Source of the DNA: an uncultured Siphonobacter sp.
GTDB lineage: Bacteria; Bacteroidota; Bacteroidia; Cytophagales; Spirosomataceae
Direction of reading: 5' to 3'
Length of the DNA: 64,000 nucleotides
NCBI GenBank assembly: GCA_913775095.1
Contig: CAJYIW010000025.1
Location: 19,792 to 83,791 of the forward strand
Program-made: the position numbers and the translations under genes
Part shown: positions 56,175 to 64,000 of the stretch, piece by piece
Position numbering within the stretch: position 1 is the first letter of the stretch
Layout: every line of letters begins with the position of its first letter
Notes under the pieces: generated by a model
The model's input: the letters and a program-made list of their open reading frames with translations, nothing else
Databases searched by the model: none
What the model was told of the DNA's origin: nothing

Positions 56175-56861
56175 TCAGCGGCTTGATTCGGGTCCGTAGC
56201 CCTCTATTAACTTCACAACCCGCTGAACCTGAACGGCCTGAAATTCTTTCCCCCGACGCGTTCTGAATCCGTGTTCATTTAAAAGCAAAGCAATTTCAGA
56301 CCAGTTATGGCCTGATTTTCGAAGCGATTGAGCCAGAACCCCCGCTTTCCGGTTATTCTCATGGGCACGAGCATTGACCTGATTCATGTACCGGCCTCTT
56401 CCCTTGGCCAGTTCCGTCAGGTTTTCCGGACTTCCCAGACTAATGCCCATCTTACGTTTTTCAGCCAGTGCCTTTCGGGTGCGGTCTGCAATGAGTTCAC
56501 GTTCGTACTGAGCCATCGTAGCCATTACTCCAATGGTAAGGGTGTTGGCTTCGGGCATATCGGCACAAACAAACTCTACTCCCGAATCCCGCAGGGCAAA
56601 AATGAAAGCAACATTTCGCGTCAGACGATCCAGTTTAGCGATGAGCAGAATGGCTCGATGGGACTTACAATAAGCAATAGCCGCCTGTAACTGAGGCCGA
56701 TCCGCCTTTTTACCCGACTCAATATCCGTAAAATCAGCAATGATTTCTCCCCGCCCCCGCGTGAAGGCATCCACACTGGAGCGTTGGGCTTCCAGACCCA
56801 GGCCTGAGCGACCCTGTTTTTGCGTAGATACCCGAAAATAGGCGACGTAGAATTGAAGCAT
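56175..56861 (-). CDS. small serine recombinase (resolvase/invertase type)
   Basis: The ATG at 56861 (MLQFYVAYFRVSTQ) is chosen over an upstream one at 56891 because it begins directly at the resolvase fold. The 228-residue product has the catalytic Ser in YFRVSTQKQGRSGLGLEAQ (S12), the ADRPQLQAAI and AKLDRLTRN motifs, the long E-helix region (TIGVMATMAQYERELIADRTRKAL) and a C-terminal HTH (about 180-222, NWSEIALLLNEHGFRTRRGKEF). All catalytic parts are intact. It has no transposon partner genes and no obvious invertible segment beside it, so its substrate is not evident. It may be a remnant of a mobile element or a stable domesticated gene. Confidence 0.9.
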   Translation of the reverse strand: MLQFYVAYFRVSTQKQGRSGLGLEAQRSSVDAFTRGRGEIIADFTDIESGKKADRPQLQAAIAYCKSHRAILLIAKLDRLTRNVAFIFALRDSGVEFVCADMPEANTLTIGVMATMAQYERELIADRTRKALAEKRKMGISLGSPENLTELAKGRGRYMNQVNARAHENNRKAGVLAQSLRKSGHNWSEIALLLNEHGFRTRRGKEFQAVQVQRVVKLIEGYGPESSR

Positions 56862-57074
56862 GACAAAATGACTTGGTAAACAGAAGGTCAAAAATGCAAA
56901 AAAACGTCAATTTTACAAGCTTTAAAGGTTCGTTTAACGAATGTAAAATTCATTTATTTTAGAAAATGGGTTATGAAATCGGCAGGAAGCAATGGGTTTT
57001 CGTCCTGTCAACCCTACAAGTGACGGATCTTAGGATCAGCATTGCGGTGGACGGCTAATGAAATCATTTTTTGA

Positions 57075-57110
57075 AAAGCATCCCAGAGGCAGATTCCTCC
57101 GGGATGCTTT
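57075..57110. terminator. hairpin after the SDR gene
   Basis: Arms AAAGCATCCCAGAGG (57075-57089) and CCTCCGGGATGCTTT (57096-57110) pair with a few mismatches around a 6-base loop. On the minus strand it lies just downstream of the stop at 57116; the T tract is short. Confidence 0.7.
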
Positions 57111-57115
57111 ATGAA

Positions 57116-58192
57116 TCAGGGAATAATCTGATCCTTCCGCAGGCTTTCAAATAAATCAACGAATGATTCCTTTGTATTCTGATACCCCGTAAAGCCCAGT
57201 TTCCGGCTTCTGGACATATCGGTCATGACCTCCAGGGGCCGTCCCAAATCCAGGTCAGTGTGCCAGGCTGAAGCCAGACGGTTCAGGTTCTTTTCTTTCA
57301 GGTCATACCGCATGGCTATCTGCTGCCAGAGAGGTCCGGCATCCGCCATTTGTCCGGCCAGAGGACGGACGGTGCCGTTAAAACCTTCGTACTCCAGGCC
57401 AAAATATCCGGCGATCTCTTTCCACAACCAGCTCCAGCGAAATACATCCCCGTTGGTAATGTTAAAAGCCTGATTCTGAGCTTCCGGAGTCGTAGCAGCC
57501 CAGAGGAGCTGATCGGCTAATATCCGGGCATCGGTCACGTCGGACAAGCCCTTCCACTGAGCTTCCGAACCCGGCCAGATCAGGGCCTGATTCTGCTCTT
57601 TACAGACACTCGCGTAGACCGCTAAAGTCGTACCCATGTTCATAAGATTTCCCACGGCTTTTCCAATGACGGTGTGCGGCCGGTGCACGCTCCAGGTAAA
57701 TCCATCGCGGGCTGCGGCCGCAAAAACTTCATCTTCCTGAGCATAATAGAAGTTGTCGAAGGAAAGACGCGGATGTTCTTCCCGAACGGGCGTTTCGGGC
57801 AGGGTACCCGTATTGGCGTAAGCTTCGAAGGGGCCCAGGTAATGCTTGAGCCCCGTTACTAAGGCCACGTGCTGAACGGATTTTTGGGGAGCAAGGGCCT
57901 TCAGAAGGTTCCGAACGAGTGCCCCGTTTACGCGGATATTCTCCGCTTCCGTATCGTTTCGCATCCAGGTAGTGAAGAAAACGTGCGTGGGTTCGACGCC
58001 TTCCAGGGCTTCAGCCAAAGCTTTTTCATCCCGCAAATCAGCTGCGATGGGTTGTAAACCCGGCAGATCCGCCTGAGGATTTCGGGCCAGGCCGTACGTT
58101 TGCCAGCCACTGGCGAGTAATTTTTCGGCCAGATTACTGCCCGTAATGCCACTTACTCCTACGACCAGGGCTTTATTCTTTTGAGTTTCCAT
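57116..58192 (-). CDS. PRISE-type NAD(P)-dependent reductase (SDR superfamily)
   Basis: The ATG at 58192 (METQKNKALVVGVSGITG) is chosen; an ATG at 58207 adds five residues. The 358-residue enzyme has the atypical Rossmann motif VVGVSGITGSNLAEKLL and the region NFYYAQEDEVF with the catalytic Tyr, plus ALVTGLKHYLGPFE. These features fit the progesterone 5-beta-reductase/iridoid synthase-like (PRISE) group of the extended SDR family, which reduces enones with NADPH. The natural substrate in bacteria is unknown. The Crp-type regulator gene lies 82 bases upstream on the same strand and may control it. Confidence 0.85.
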   Translation of the reverse strand: METQKNKALVVGVSGITGSNLAEKLLASGWQTYGLARNPQADLPGLQPIAADLRDEKALAEALEGVEPTHVFFTTWMRNDTEAENIRVNGALVRNLLKALAPQKSVQHVALVTGLKHYLGPFEAYANTGTLPETPVREEHPRLSFDNFYYAQEDEVFAAAARDGFTWSVHRPHTVIGKAVGNLMNMGTTLAVYASVCKEQNQALIWPGSEAQWKGLSDVTDARILADQLLWAATTPEAQNQAFNITNGDVFRWSWLWKEIAGYFGLEYEGFNGTVRPLAGQMADAGPLWQQIAMRYDLKEKNLNRLASAWHTDLDLGRPLEVMTDMSRSRKLGFTGYQNTKESFVDLFESLRKDQIIP

Positions 58193-58273
58193 GGAATATT
58201 TTTTCACAAAGGTCCTTCAAAAAAAAGGCTCGACTCTTGACCTGGAGCAAGAAAAAACATTGATCTGGATCAA

Positions 58274-58861
58274 TCAGCCGGCATCCTTAGTCATGCGTTT
58301 GCGTCTGATCCGGCTGATGGTTTCCGGAGCCAGGCCCAGGTAAGAAGCAATCAAATGCTGGGGAATTCTCCCGAGAATCGGAGCGTATCGCTTCGCAAAC
58401 TGAAGGTATTTTTCTTCCGCCGTATGAGTCGTTGAACTCATCAGCCGACGGTCTTTGGTTACTAAGCTGTTTTGATACAGAATGCGAAAATAGCGATCCA
58501 TCGCCGGAACTTTCAGCGTCAGCTCTTCGTAATCGTGGCGTGAAATCATCAGCACCTCCGTTTCTTCCATCGCATCAATGTTAAAAAGAGCTTCTTCCTG
58601 GGTTAGAAAACTGTAAAAGTCAGAAATCCACCAGCCCTCCCAGGCAAACTGATTAATGTGTTCGTTGCCTTTGTCATCTACATTGTACGAACGCAGCAAG
58701 CCTTTGGCCACAAACGTCAGGTGCGTGCATACTTCTGAAGCCTGTAAGAGATACTGCTTTTTCCGTAACTTCCTGGCCATGAACAAGGGTCGGATGAGCT
58801 CCTTCTCTGGTTCAGTCAGATGAACCTTTTTCTCAATATGATCCACTAATACTTCAAACAT
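58274..58861 (-). CDS. Crp/Fnr-family transcriptional regulator
   Basis: A 195-residue regulator with an N-terminal cyclic-nucleotide-binding-like domain (about 20-120, YLLQASEVCTHLTFVAKGLLRSY, WEGWWISDFYSFLTQEEAL) and a short C-terminal HTH (about 150-190, GRIPQHLIASYLGLAPETISRIRRKRM). The HTH ends near the C-terminus, as usual for the Bacteroidota members. The cAMP-contact residues are not conserved, so it probably senses another signal. It lies upstream of the PRISE reductase on the same strand and may be its regulator. Confidence 0.92.
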   Translation of the reverse strand: MFEVLVDHIEKKVHLTEPEKELIRPLFMARKLRKKQYLLQASEVCTHLTFVAKGLLRSYNVDDKGNEHINQFAWEGWWISDFYSFLTQEEALFNIDAMEETEVLMISRHDYEELTLKVPAMDRYFRILYQNSLVTKDRRLMSSTTHTAEEKYLQFAKRYAPILGRIPQHLIASYLGLAPETISRIRRKRMTKDAG

Positions 58862-59086
58862 AGTTCAAAAATGGATGTGGGCTGAACCCGTCGTGATGAC
58901 CAACGATTACCTGTCTAGTCCCGGAATCAATACGTATGACGTAAGCTTAAGCCCGTAAAACTCTGGTTATAACGGAATGCCCAGGGGATAGGTTTAGCGA
59001 GTACTTGAAATTGGGTTAGACTTTCACCCGCCTGACTATTACCTTCGTTTCGTTTTTATATCTATGCTAAACCTGAAACGTTGCGA

Positions 59087-60055
59087 ATGAAAAAGCATTT
59101 ATTTCTGTTGCTGGGTGTCGCCCTGGGCCTGACTACCTACGGACAGTCTCCCACCCTACGCGTGCTGATTGTGGATGGCCAGAATAATCACGAACAGTGG
59201 CCTAAAGTCACGGCCATGATGAAACATTACCTGGAAGAAACGGGAAAATTCAGCGTGGAAGTTAAACGGACGCAATATACCTGGCAGGGAGATGCCTACG
59301 TTCGGGATTACCCGATCCAGGGTGTTCCTGCAACGAAGGCCTTCCCGATACCTAAAATGGATTCCACCTTTCATCCTAATTTCTCGGATTACGACGTCGT
59401 CATCTCCAATTTCGGCTGGAACGCGGCTCCCTGGTCGCCCGAAACGCAGGCTGATTTTGAGAAATTCATGAAAAAAGGCGGAGGTCTGGTGGTGGTTCAT
59501 GCGGCTAACAATTCATTCCCTTCCTGGCCCGCCTACAATCGCATGATTGCTCTCGGTGGCTGGGGCGACCGAACCGAAAAAGACGGACCTTACGTGTATT
59601 ACAATGATCAGGGCAAGGAAATTCGGGATAATACGCCCGGCAAGGCTGGTTCTCACGGGGCCAGAAAAGAATTTGTCATGACCACCCGCGATGCGAAGCA
59701 TCCGATTACCAAAGGCATGCCCGAAAAATGGCTACACCGCAAAGACGAATTGTACGACCGATTACGCGGCCCTGCCGAGGACATGCATATTCTGGCGACG
59801 GCTTATTCTCCGAAAAGCAATAATGGTACGGATCGGCACGAACCCATGCTTATGACGATTAACTATAAAAAAGGCCGCATTTTCCACATGGCTCTGGGGC
59901 ACGATGATACGGCAGTGGAGTGCGTCGGCTTCATTACCTGCCTCCAGCGAGGAACGCAGTGGGCCGCTACGGGTAAAGTAGATATTCCCATTCCTGGCAA
60001 CTTCCCCACGGAAACGTCCACCAGTCTTCGGGCGTTTGAAGGAGATAAAAAATAA
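59087..60055 (+). CDS. ThuA-domain protein, exported
   Basis: The ATG at 59087 gives signal peptide MKKHLFLLLGVALGLTTYGQ; a TTG at 59081 adds only two residues. The 322-residue protein is a ThuA-like (PF06283) class I glutamine amidotransferase fold: RVLIVDGQNNHEQWPKVTAM, YDVVISNFGWNAAPW, KGGGLVVVHAANNSFPSW and the C-terminal GRIFHMALGHDDTAVECVGF. Such proteins are common in Bacteroidota polysaccharide-utilisation loci; the activity is not settled. A terminator follows, and the GH28 pectinase is the next gene, on the same strand. Confidence 0.93.
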   Translation: MKKHLFLLLGVALGLTTYGQSPTLRVLIVDGQNNHEQWPKVTAMMKHYLEETGKFSVEVKRTQYTWQGDAYVRDYPIQGVPATKAFPIPKMDSTFHPNFSDYDVVISNFGWNAAPWSPETQADFEKFMKKGGGLVVVHAANNSFPSWPAYNRMIALGGWGDRTEKDGPYVYYNDQGKEIRDNTPGKAGSHGARKEFVMTTRDAKHPITKGMPEKWLHRKDELYDRLRGPAEDMHILATAYSPKSNNGTDRHEPMLMTINYKKGRIFHMALGHDDTAVECVGFITCLQRGTQWAATGKVDIPIPGNFPTETSTSLRAFEGDKK

Positions 60056-60066
60056 CTCATTCTGAG

Positions 60067-60096
60067 ATACCCTGTCCGGCAGACAGGGTATTTTTT
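60067..60096 (+). terminator. terminator after ThuA gene
   Basis: Arms ATACCCTGTC (60067-60076) and GACAGGGTAT (60082-60091) with loop CGGCA, followed by a T tract. Confidence 0.93.
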
Positions 60097-60226
60097 ATTT
60101 ACCGATTTCAGAGCCTTTCGTGGGAATAAAAGGGACGGAAGTTTAAATAGATGACGGCTTGTGTGAGGGAAAGGGCTTGAAATGTCCTCTTTTCTAAAAC
60201 AGTCCAACGCCACCGAAGCCGTACGC

Positions 60227-61780
60227 ATGACCCGTCTTTTGTATTCCCTCTTCATCCTGGGTATTCTCTTTCCCTGTACCGTTTTCGGCCAGACTACTCA
60301 GGAAATTCCAACCCGACAACAGGTAGGAGCCACCCGGCTTCCCGCCACCATTGCTCCGGTAAAGGCTCCGTTTTCGATGCCTTCTTTCCAGAAACCAGAC
60401 TTTCCGAAATATTCAGTAAAGATCCCACTTGAAAAACTCCGGGCAGGAGAGAAAGGCACCAAGCTGATTCAGCAAATCATAGATGTAACCAGCCGCCGGG
60501 GCGGTGGAACCGTTCGTGTTCCCCGTGGAAAATGGTATACGGGCCGAATCAGTCTGAAAAGTAACGTAAACCTGCACTTGGCTGAAGGTGCCGAACTTTA
60601 CTTTAGCGGAGAAATTGAAGATTACCTGCCCGCCGTTTTCACCCGGAATGAAGGGGTGGAAGTCATGTCTTTGGGAGCCTGCATCTATGCCAATGGACAG
60701 GAAAACATTGCCATTACGGGTCAGGGGAAACTGATTGGTCCCACGCAGGGAGGCTCCGTTCGGAAGCAGGTCATGACGGCAGATGTAATTGAAAACTTCA
60801 TTGACCACACCAAACCGGTTTCCGAGCGGGTGTATGAAGGCCAGAAGGGAAGTTTCATTTTTCTGCCCATGTTCATTTCGCCCATTCAATGTAAGAATGT
60901 GTACATCGAGGGCATTTCCCTGGAAAATACGGCCTTCTGGAACATTGTACCCGTGTACTGTGACGGCGTAATTATCCGGGGAGTTACGGTGCATTCGGTA
61001 GGAATTCCCCGGGGTGATGGGATTGACATCGAATCCTCCCGAAATGTACTTATTGAATACTGTACCTTAAGCTGCGGAGATGACTGCTTTACCATTAAGG
61101 CGGGACGCGGGGAAGATGGCCTCCGCGTCAATAAATCCACCGAAAATGTAGTCGTGCGGTATTGTCTGGCCGAAGAAGGACACGGCGGGATTACCTGTGG
61201 CAGCGAAACGGCGGGAATGATTCGTAACCTGTACGTGCACGACTGTGTCTTTGATCATACCGGTGTGGGGATCCGGTTTAAAACCCGCCGATCCCGGGCA
61301 GGAGGGGGTGAAAACCTGATTTATGAACGTATTCGGATGAATCTGAAAGGTTCGGCTTTTCACTGGAATATGCTGGGAAGTTCTCAATACGTCGGTGATC
61401 TGGCCAAACGACTGCCCGCCCGCGAAGTGAATCGGTTAACGCCCCTGTATCGCAGGATTACCGCCCGTAATATTAAAGTAGAGAATACCACTCAGTTCCT
61501 GAAAATCAATGGCATTCCTGAAAGTCCCTTAACTCAGGTACTGATTGAACAGGCGGACATTCAGTCTGACAAACTCATTACCCTGGCGGATGCGGAAGAT
61601 ATTACAGTTCGTCATGCCGTAATTGAGTCAAAAGAGTCCACCATAACCGCACTGGATACCAAGAACATCCGTTTTGAAAACGTTACTTTCAAGGTTCCTC
61701 AACCTCAGCTGGAAGTGATCTATTCCGGAGACAAGGTTGAAAAAATTCAGTTTAGCCACTGCACTCCTCCGCAGCGGTAA
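60227..61780 (+). CDS. glycoside hydrolase family 28 (polygalacturonase-like), exported
   Basis: The ATG at 60227 gives signal peptide MTRLLYSLFILGILFPCTVFG; the ORF extends further upstream without a good signal. The 517-residue product is a right-handed beta-helix GH28 enzyme. Conserved positions: D264 in RGDGIDIES (in place of the NTD motif), D285-D286 in CGDDCF, H319 in EEGHGGI, and R350-K352 in GIRFKT. It should hydrolyse galacturonan or rhamnogalacturonan. The N-terminal stretch (23-95) before the helix is a typical cap. Probably secreted to the periplasm. With the ThuA and GH43 genes it supports a pectin diet. Confidence 0.94.
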   Translation: MTRLLYSLFILGILFPCTVFGQTTQEIPTRQQVGATRLPATIAPVKAPFSMPSFQKPDFPKYSVKIPLEKLRAGEKGTKLIQQIIDVTSRRGGGTVRVPRGKWYTGRISLKSNVNLHLAEGAELYFSGEIEDYLPAVFTRNEGVEVMSLGACIYANGQENIAITGQGKLIGPTQGGSVRKQVMTADVIENFIDHTKPVSERVYEGQKGSFIFLPMFISPIQCKNVYIEGISLENTAFWNIVPVYCDGVIIRGVTVHSVGIPRGDGIDIESSRNVLIEYCTLSCGDDCFTIKAGRGEDGLRVNKSTENVVVRYCLAEEGHGGITCGSETAGMIRNLYVHDCVFDHTGVGIRFKTRRSRAGGGENLIYERIRMNLKGSAFHWNMLGSSQYVGDLAKRLPAREVNRLTPLYRRITARNIKVENTTQFLKINGIPESPLTQVLIEQADIQSDKLITLADAEDITVRHAVIESKESTITALDTKNIRFENVTFKVPQPQLEVIYSGDKVEKIQFSHCTPPQR

Positions 61781-61829
61781 TTCGAACAGAAAACCCACAA
61801 ACTACAGATCAGGCCGCTAAAAAAAGTAA

Positions 61830-64000
61830 CTAGGCGGGTAAGTAAACGAAAAAAGTGGCCCCCTGACCGGGCATGCTGCGGGCCGTAATGCCGCCGCCGT
61901 GATTTTCCACCACCCGCTGGCAAATCGCCAGACCAATTCCCGTGCCGACAAATTCCTTTTTATCGTGTAAACGCTGAAAAACTTCGAAAATGCGGTCAAT
62001 GAACTGTTCGTCAAAGCCAATGCCCTGATCGCTAATGCTGATTTCCTGAAACCGGTCTGCCGTACTGATGGGATGAAGCCGGTGGGGCAGTTCTTTCCTT
62101 CGCTTGATTTGCGTCGTGATGCGAATCACCGGAGCTTCGCCGGGCCGGGAAAACTTGATGGCATTGGAAATCAGGTTCTGAAAAAGCTGCCCCAGCTGCA
62201 ACTCATCTCCCTGAATGGCGGGCAGTGTATCAATCTCAAGGCGGGCCTGAGTCTGCTGAATACTCAGGTCAAGGGTATCCAGAACCCTGGCCATAACCTG
62301 CTGCAGGGAGATGACGGGATAGGTTTCCTGTCGGGTTACCATGCGGGAGTACGTCAGTAAATCCTGAATCAGCGTGGACATCTGCTCTCCCGCTTTACTC
62401 ATCCGGCTTAAAAAAGACAGTCCCTGTTCCCCCAGCTCCTGAGCGTATTTTTCGCTGAGAATGGAGCCAAACGTCTGAATTTTCCGCAGGGGTTCCTGCA
62501 AATCATGACTGGCCACGTAGGCAAAGCGTTGCAGGCGATCATTGGAAAGCGAGAGCTGCTGATTGGATTCACTCAATTCTTCGCTCGAAGCCTTGAGTTC
62601 TTCATTGCTGGCGGCCAGCTCGTAGCTACGCTCGGCCAGTTTTTCGCCCGAGGCCTTGAGTTCTTCATTACTAAGGGCTAATTCGTGCGTCCGTTCTTCC
62701 AGTTTTTCGTTCGAGGACTGAAGCTCGGCATTGGTAGCGGATAGCTTGCTGCTGCGGTCTTTCAGTTCAACGGTCTGGAGCCGGTATCGGGCTTCACTTT
62801 CTTCCAGATTATGGCGGAACAATACCTGCTGGGTTACTTCCGTTCCCACGAAGATTATATCGACACTGCCATCGTGACTCCGAAGCGGAGCGTAGACGTA
62901 ATTAATGTACACTTTTTCGAGTATTCCCTTTCGGAGTAAGGTAGCTTCCTGTTCGGTACCCCGATGCGGTATTCCGCTCGCCCGGACCCTGGCCAGAATA
63001 TCCTGTAATCCCAAACCATCCAGGCCTGGAAAGGCTTCAAAAACGGGCTGTCCATCGACCTGCCCCAGAGGAACCTGCCAGATTTCGTAACAGCTTTCAT
63101 TAGCAAATTTGATGCGATAATCCGGGCCTTCCAGCACGGCAATAGCCACGGGAGCCTGCGAAAAAATGGACGCCAGCCAGTTTTGACTAACTTGTAACTC
63201 ATCATTACTCGTCGCGAGTTCTTCCGTCTTTTCTTCCAGTTCCTGCAAGCTGGCCATTAACTCTTCGGTTCGCTCGTCTACGACCGACTCCAGATGATTC
63301 TGCAGCATTTTCTGCTCATGCACATCCGTTGCCCGGCATACCCAGCCCGTCAAGTCCCCTTCGGCTCCAAATAACGGCACCAGTTCAATCTCATACCAGC
63401 GGTATTGTCCATCCCAGCGGCGAAGACGACTTTCGATAATGAAGCTTTTTTCCTTGAAAAGTCCCTGTTGAATACGCTGATTCGTCTCGTCATATTCCTG
63501 GGGATGTATGAGAATTTCCCAGCTCCGGTATCTGATTTCTTGCAGGGTCAATCCGGTAATCTCCATGAATCGCTGGTTTTGAAACGTTACCTGGCCCGAA
63601 GCATCCAGAAGCCACTTTAACAACAGACTGCCTTCCAGCAAGGCCTTGAATTGCTGTTCCCGCACCTCGAGTGCCTTCCGCATTTCCACCTGCTCCGTGA
63701 GTGAAATAGCTGTGTGGATGACTCCGTAAGTCTCACCTTCTTCATTTCTTAAAGGCTCGTAGGCATACCTGAACCAAAAGGGTTGCTGCTGCCCATTGTC
63801 CACCAGAAGAGTCAGCTCTTCGGGGTTATAGAATGAATGGCCCGTCTCATAAACCTTCTTTACGAGCTTGGGTAAGGGCTGGTCTTTAAATTCGGGTAAG
63901 GCTTCGAGCAGGTCTTTGCCGATGATGGATTGGTCCTTATTGAGAATGGCCAGCATGGATTGATTGACGGCCTGAATCTGCATGGTGGGTCCGATGAAGA
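61830..64000 (-). CDS. multi-PAS sensor histidine kinase (5' end outside window)
   Basis: The frame is open to the right edge, so the start is probably outside; a Met at 63983 is likely internal. Counting from that Met, partial PAS regions lie at about 1-100, 110-225 (LEGSLLLKWLLDASGQVTFQNQRFMEITG) and 270-390. Long coiled coils follow each of the last two, including a tandem 21-residue repeat (about 427-468). HisKA carries H493 in AYVASHDLQEPLRK, and the HATPase_c domain (about 595-717) has NLISNAIKF, SDQGIGFDEQF and GTGIGLAICQRVVENHGG. No receiver or membrane segment is seen in the part present. It probably senses an intracellular signal such as redox or ligand state. No cognate regulator is adjacent in the window. 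Confidence 0.94.
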   Translation of the reverse strand, partial: FIGPTMQIQAVNQSMLAILNKDQSIIGKDLLEALPEFKDQPLPKLVKKVYETGHSFYNPEELTLLVDNGQQQPFWFRYAYEPLRNEEGETYGVIHTAISLTEQVEMRKALEVREQQFKALLEGSLLLKWLLDASGQVTFQNQRFMEITGLTLQEIRYRSWEILIHPQEYDETNQRIQQGLFKEKSFIIESRLRRWDGQYRWYEIELVPLFGAEGDLTGWVCRATDVHEQKMLQNHLESVVDERTEELMASLQELEEKTEELATSNDELQVSQNWLASIFSQAPVAIAVLEGPDYRIKFANESCYEIWQVPLGQVDGQPVFEAFPGLDGLGLQDILARVRASGIPHRGTEQEATLLRKGILEKVYINYVYAPLRSHDGSVDIIFVGTEVTQQVLFRHNLEESEARYRLQTVELKDRSSKLSATNAELQSSNEKLEERTHELALSNEELKASGEKLAERSYELAASNEELKASSEELSESNQQLSLSNDRLQRFAYVASHDLQEPLRKIQTFGSILSEKYAQELGEQGLSFLSRMSKAGEQMSTLIQDLLTYSRMVTRQETYPVISLQQVMARVLDTLDLSIQQTQARLEIDTLPAIQGDELQLGQLFQNLISNAIKFSRPGEAPVIRITTQIKRRKELPHRLHPISTADRFQEISISDQGIGFDEQFIDRIFEVFQRLHDKKEFVGTGIGLAICQRVVENHGGGITARSMPGQGATFFVYLPA

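Overview
The window looks like chromosome from a Bacteroidota bacterium, most likely Cytophagales (Spirosomaceae or Cytophagaceae-like). The reasons are two SusC/SusD pairs, a TonB receptor paired with a DUF4249 lipoprotein, a third free-standing TonB receptor, a type IX secretion (T9SS) sorting domain, LytTR-type two-component proteins, many lipoproteins, and -7 elements of the TAnnTTTG type. Base composition is moderate and fairly even. I cannot name the genus from the sequence alone. No rRNA, tRNA, CRISPR array or complete insertion sequence was recognised.

Layout. 1-6137 (minus): a GH2 glycosidase followed by a large DUF5107/TPR protein cut by the window edge. 6632-8537 (plus): a LytS-type histidine kinase and LytTR regulator. 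8574-11990 (minus): a TonB receptor and DUF4249 lipoprotein. 12392-13501 (minus): a Fic AMP-transferase with a repeated palindrome over its promoter. 14043-23089 (plus): a small acidic exported protein, an RND efflux tripartite set, an ankyrin lipoprotein, a CNNM/CorC transporter and a small membrane protein. 23427-30020 (plus): GH43, small exported proteins, AraC regulator plus SDR, VOC lipoprotein and a GAPDH paralogue. 30182-34147: a Na+/H+ antiporter divergent from a MarR-GNAT fusion, then an M14 peptidase. 34532-36799 (plus): an exported Hcp-like protein coupled to a T9SS cargo protein, then a lipoprotein. 36874-39420 (minus): a TonB receptor. 39421-40680: a gene-poor stretch holding an internally deleted ABC permease remnant and dispersed repeats. 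40681-45342 (plus): SusC/SusD. 45605-52086 (minus): SusC/SusD plus an alkaline-phosphatase-family enzyme, with a TetR gene facing away. 52941-58861: small regulators (XRE-cupin, MarR, Crp), a serine recombinase and a PRISE-type reductase. 59087-64000: a ThuA protein, a GH28 pectinase and a multi-PAS histidine kinase cut by the right edge.

The main theme is capture and breakdown of plant or algal polysaccharide: GH2, GH43, GH28, ThuA and SusCD. Around this sit envelope transport and sensing genes. The features most worth a second look are the Sec-exported Hcp-like protein translationally coupled to a T9SS cargo, the triple operator at the Fic gene, two co-oriented TTTGA/TCAAA inverted-repeat leaders placed just before start codons, the fossil ABC permease, and a 21-residue coiled-coil repeat in the sensor kinase.
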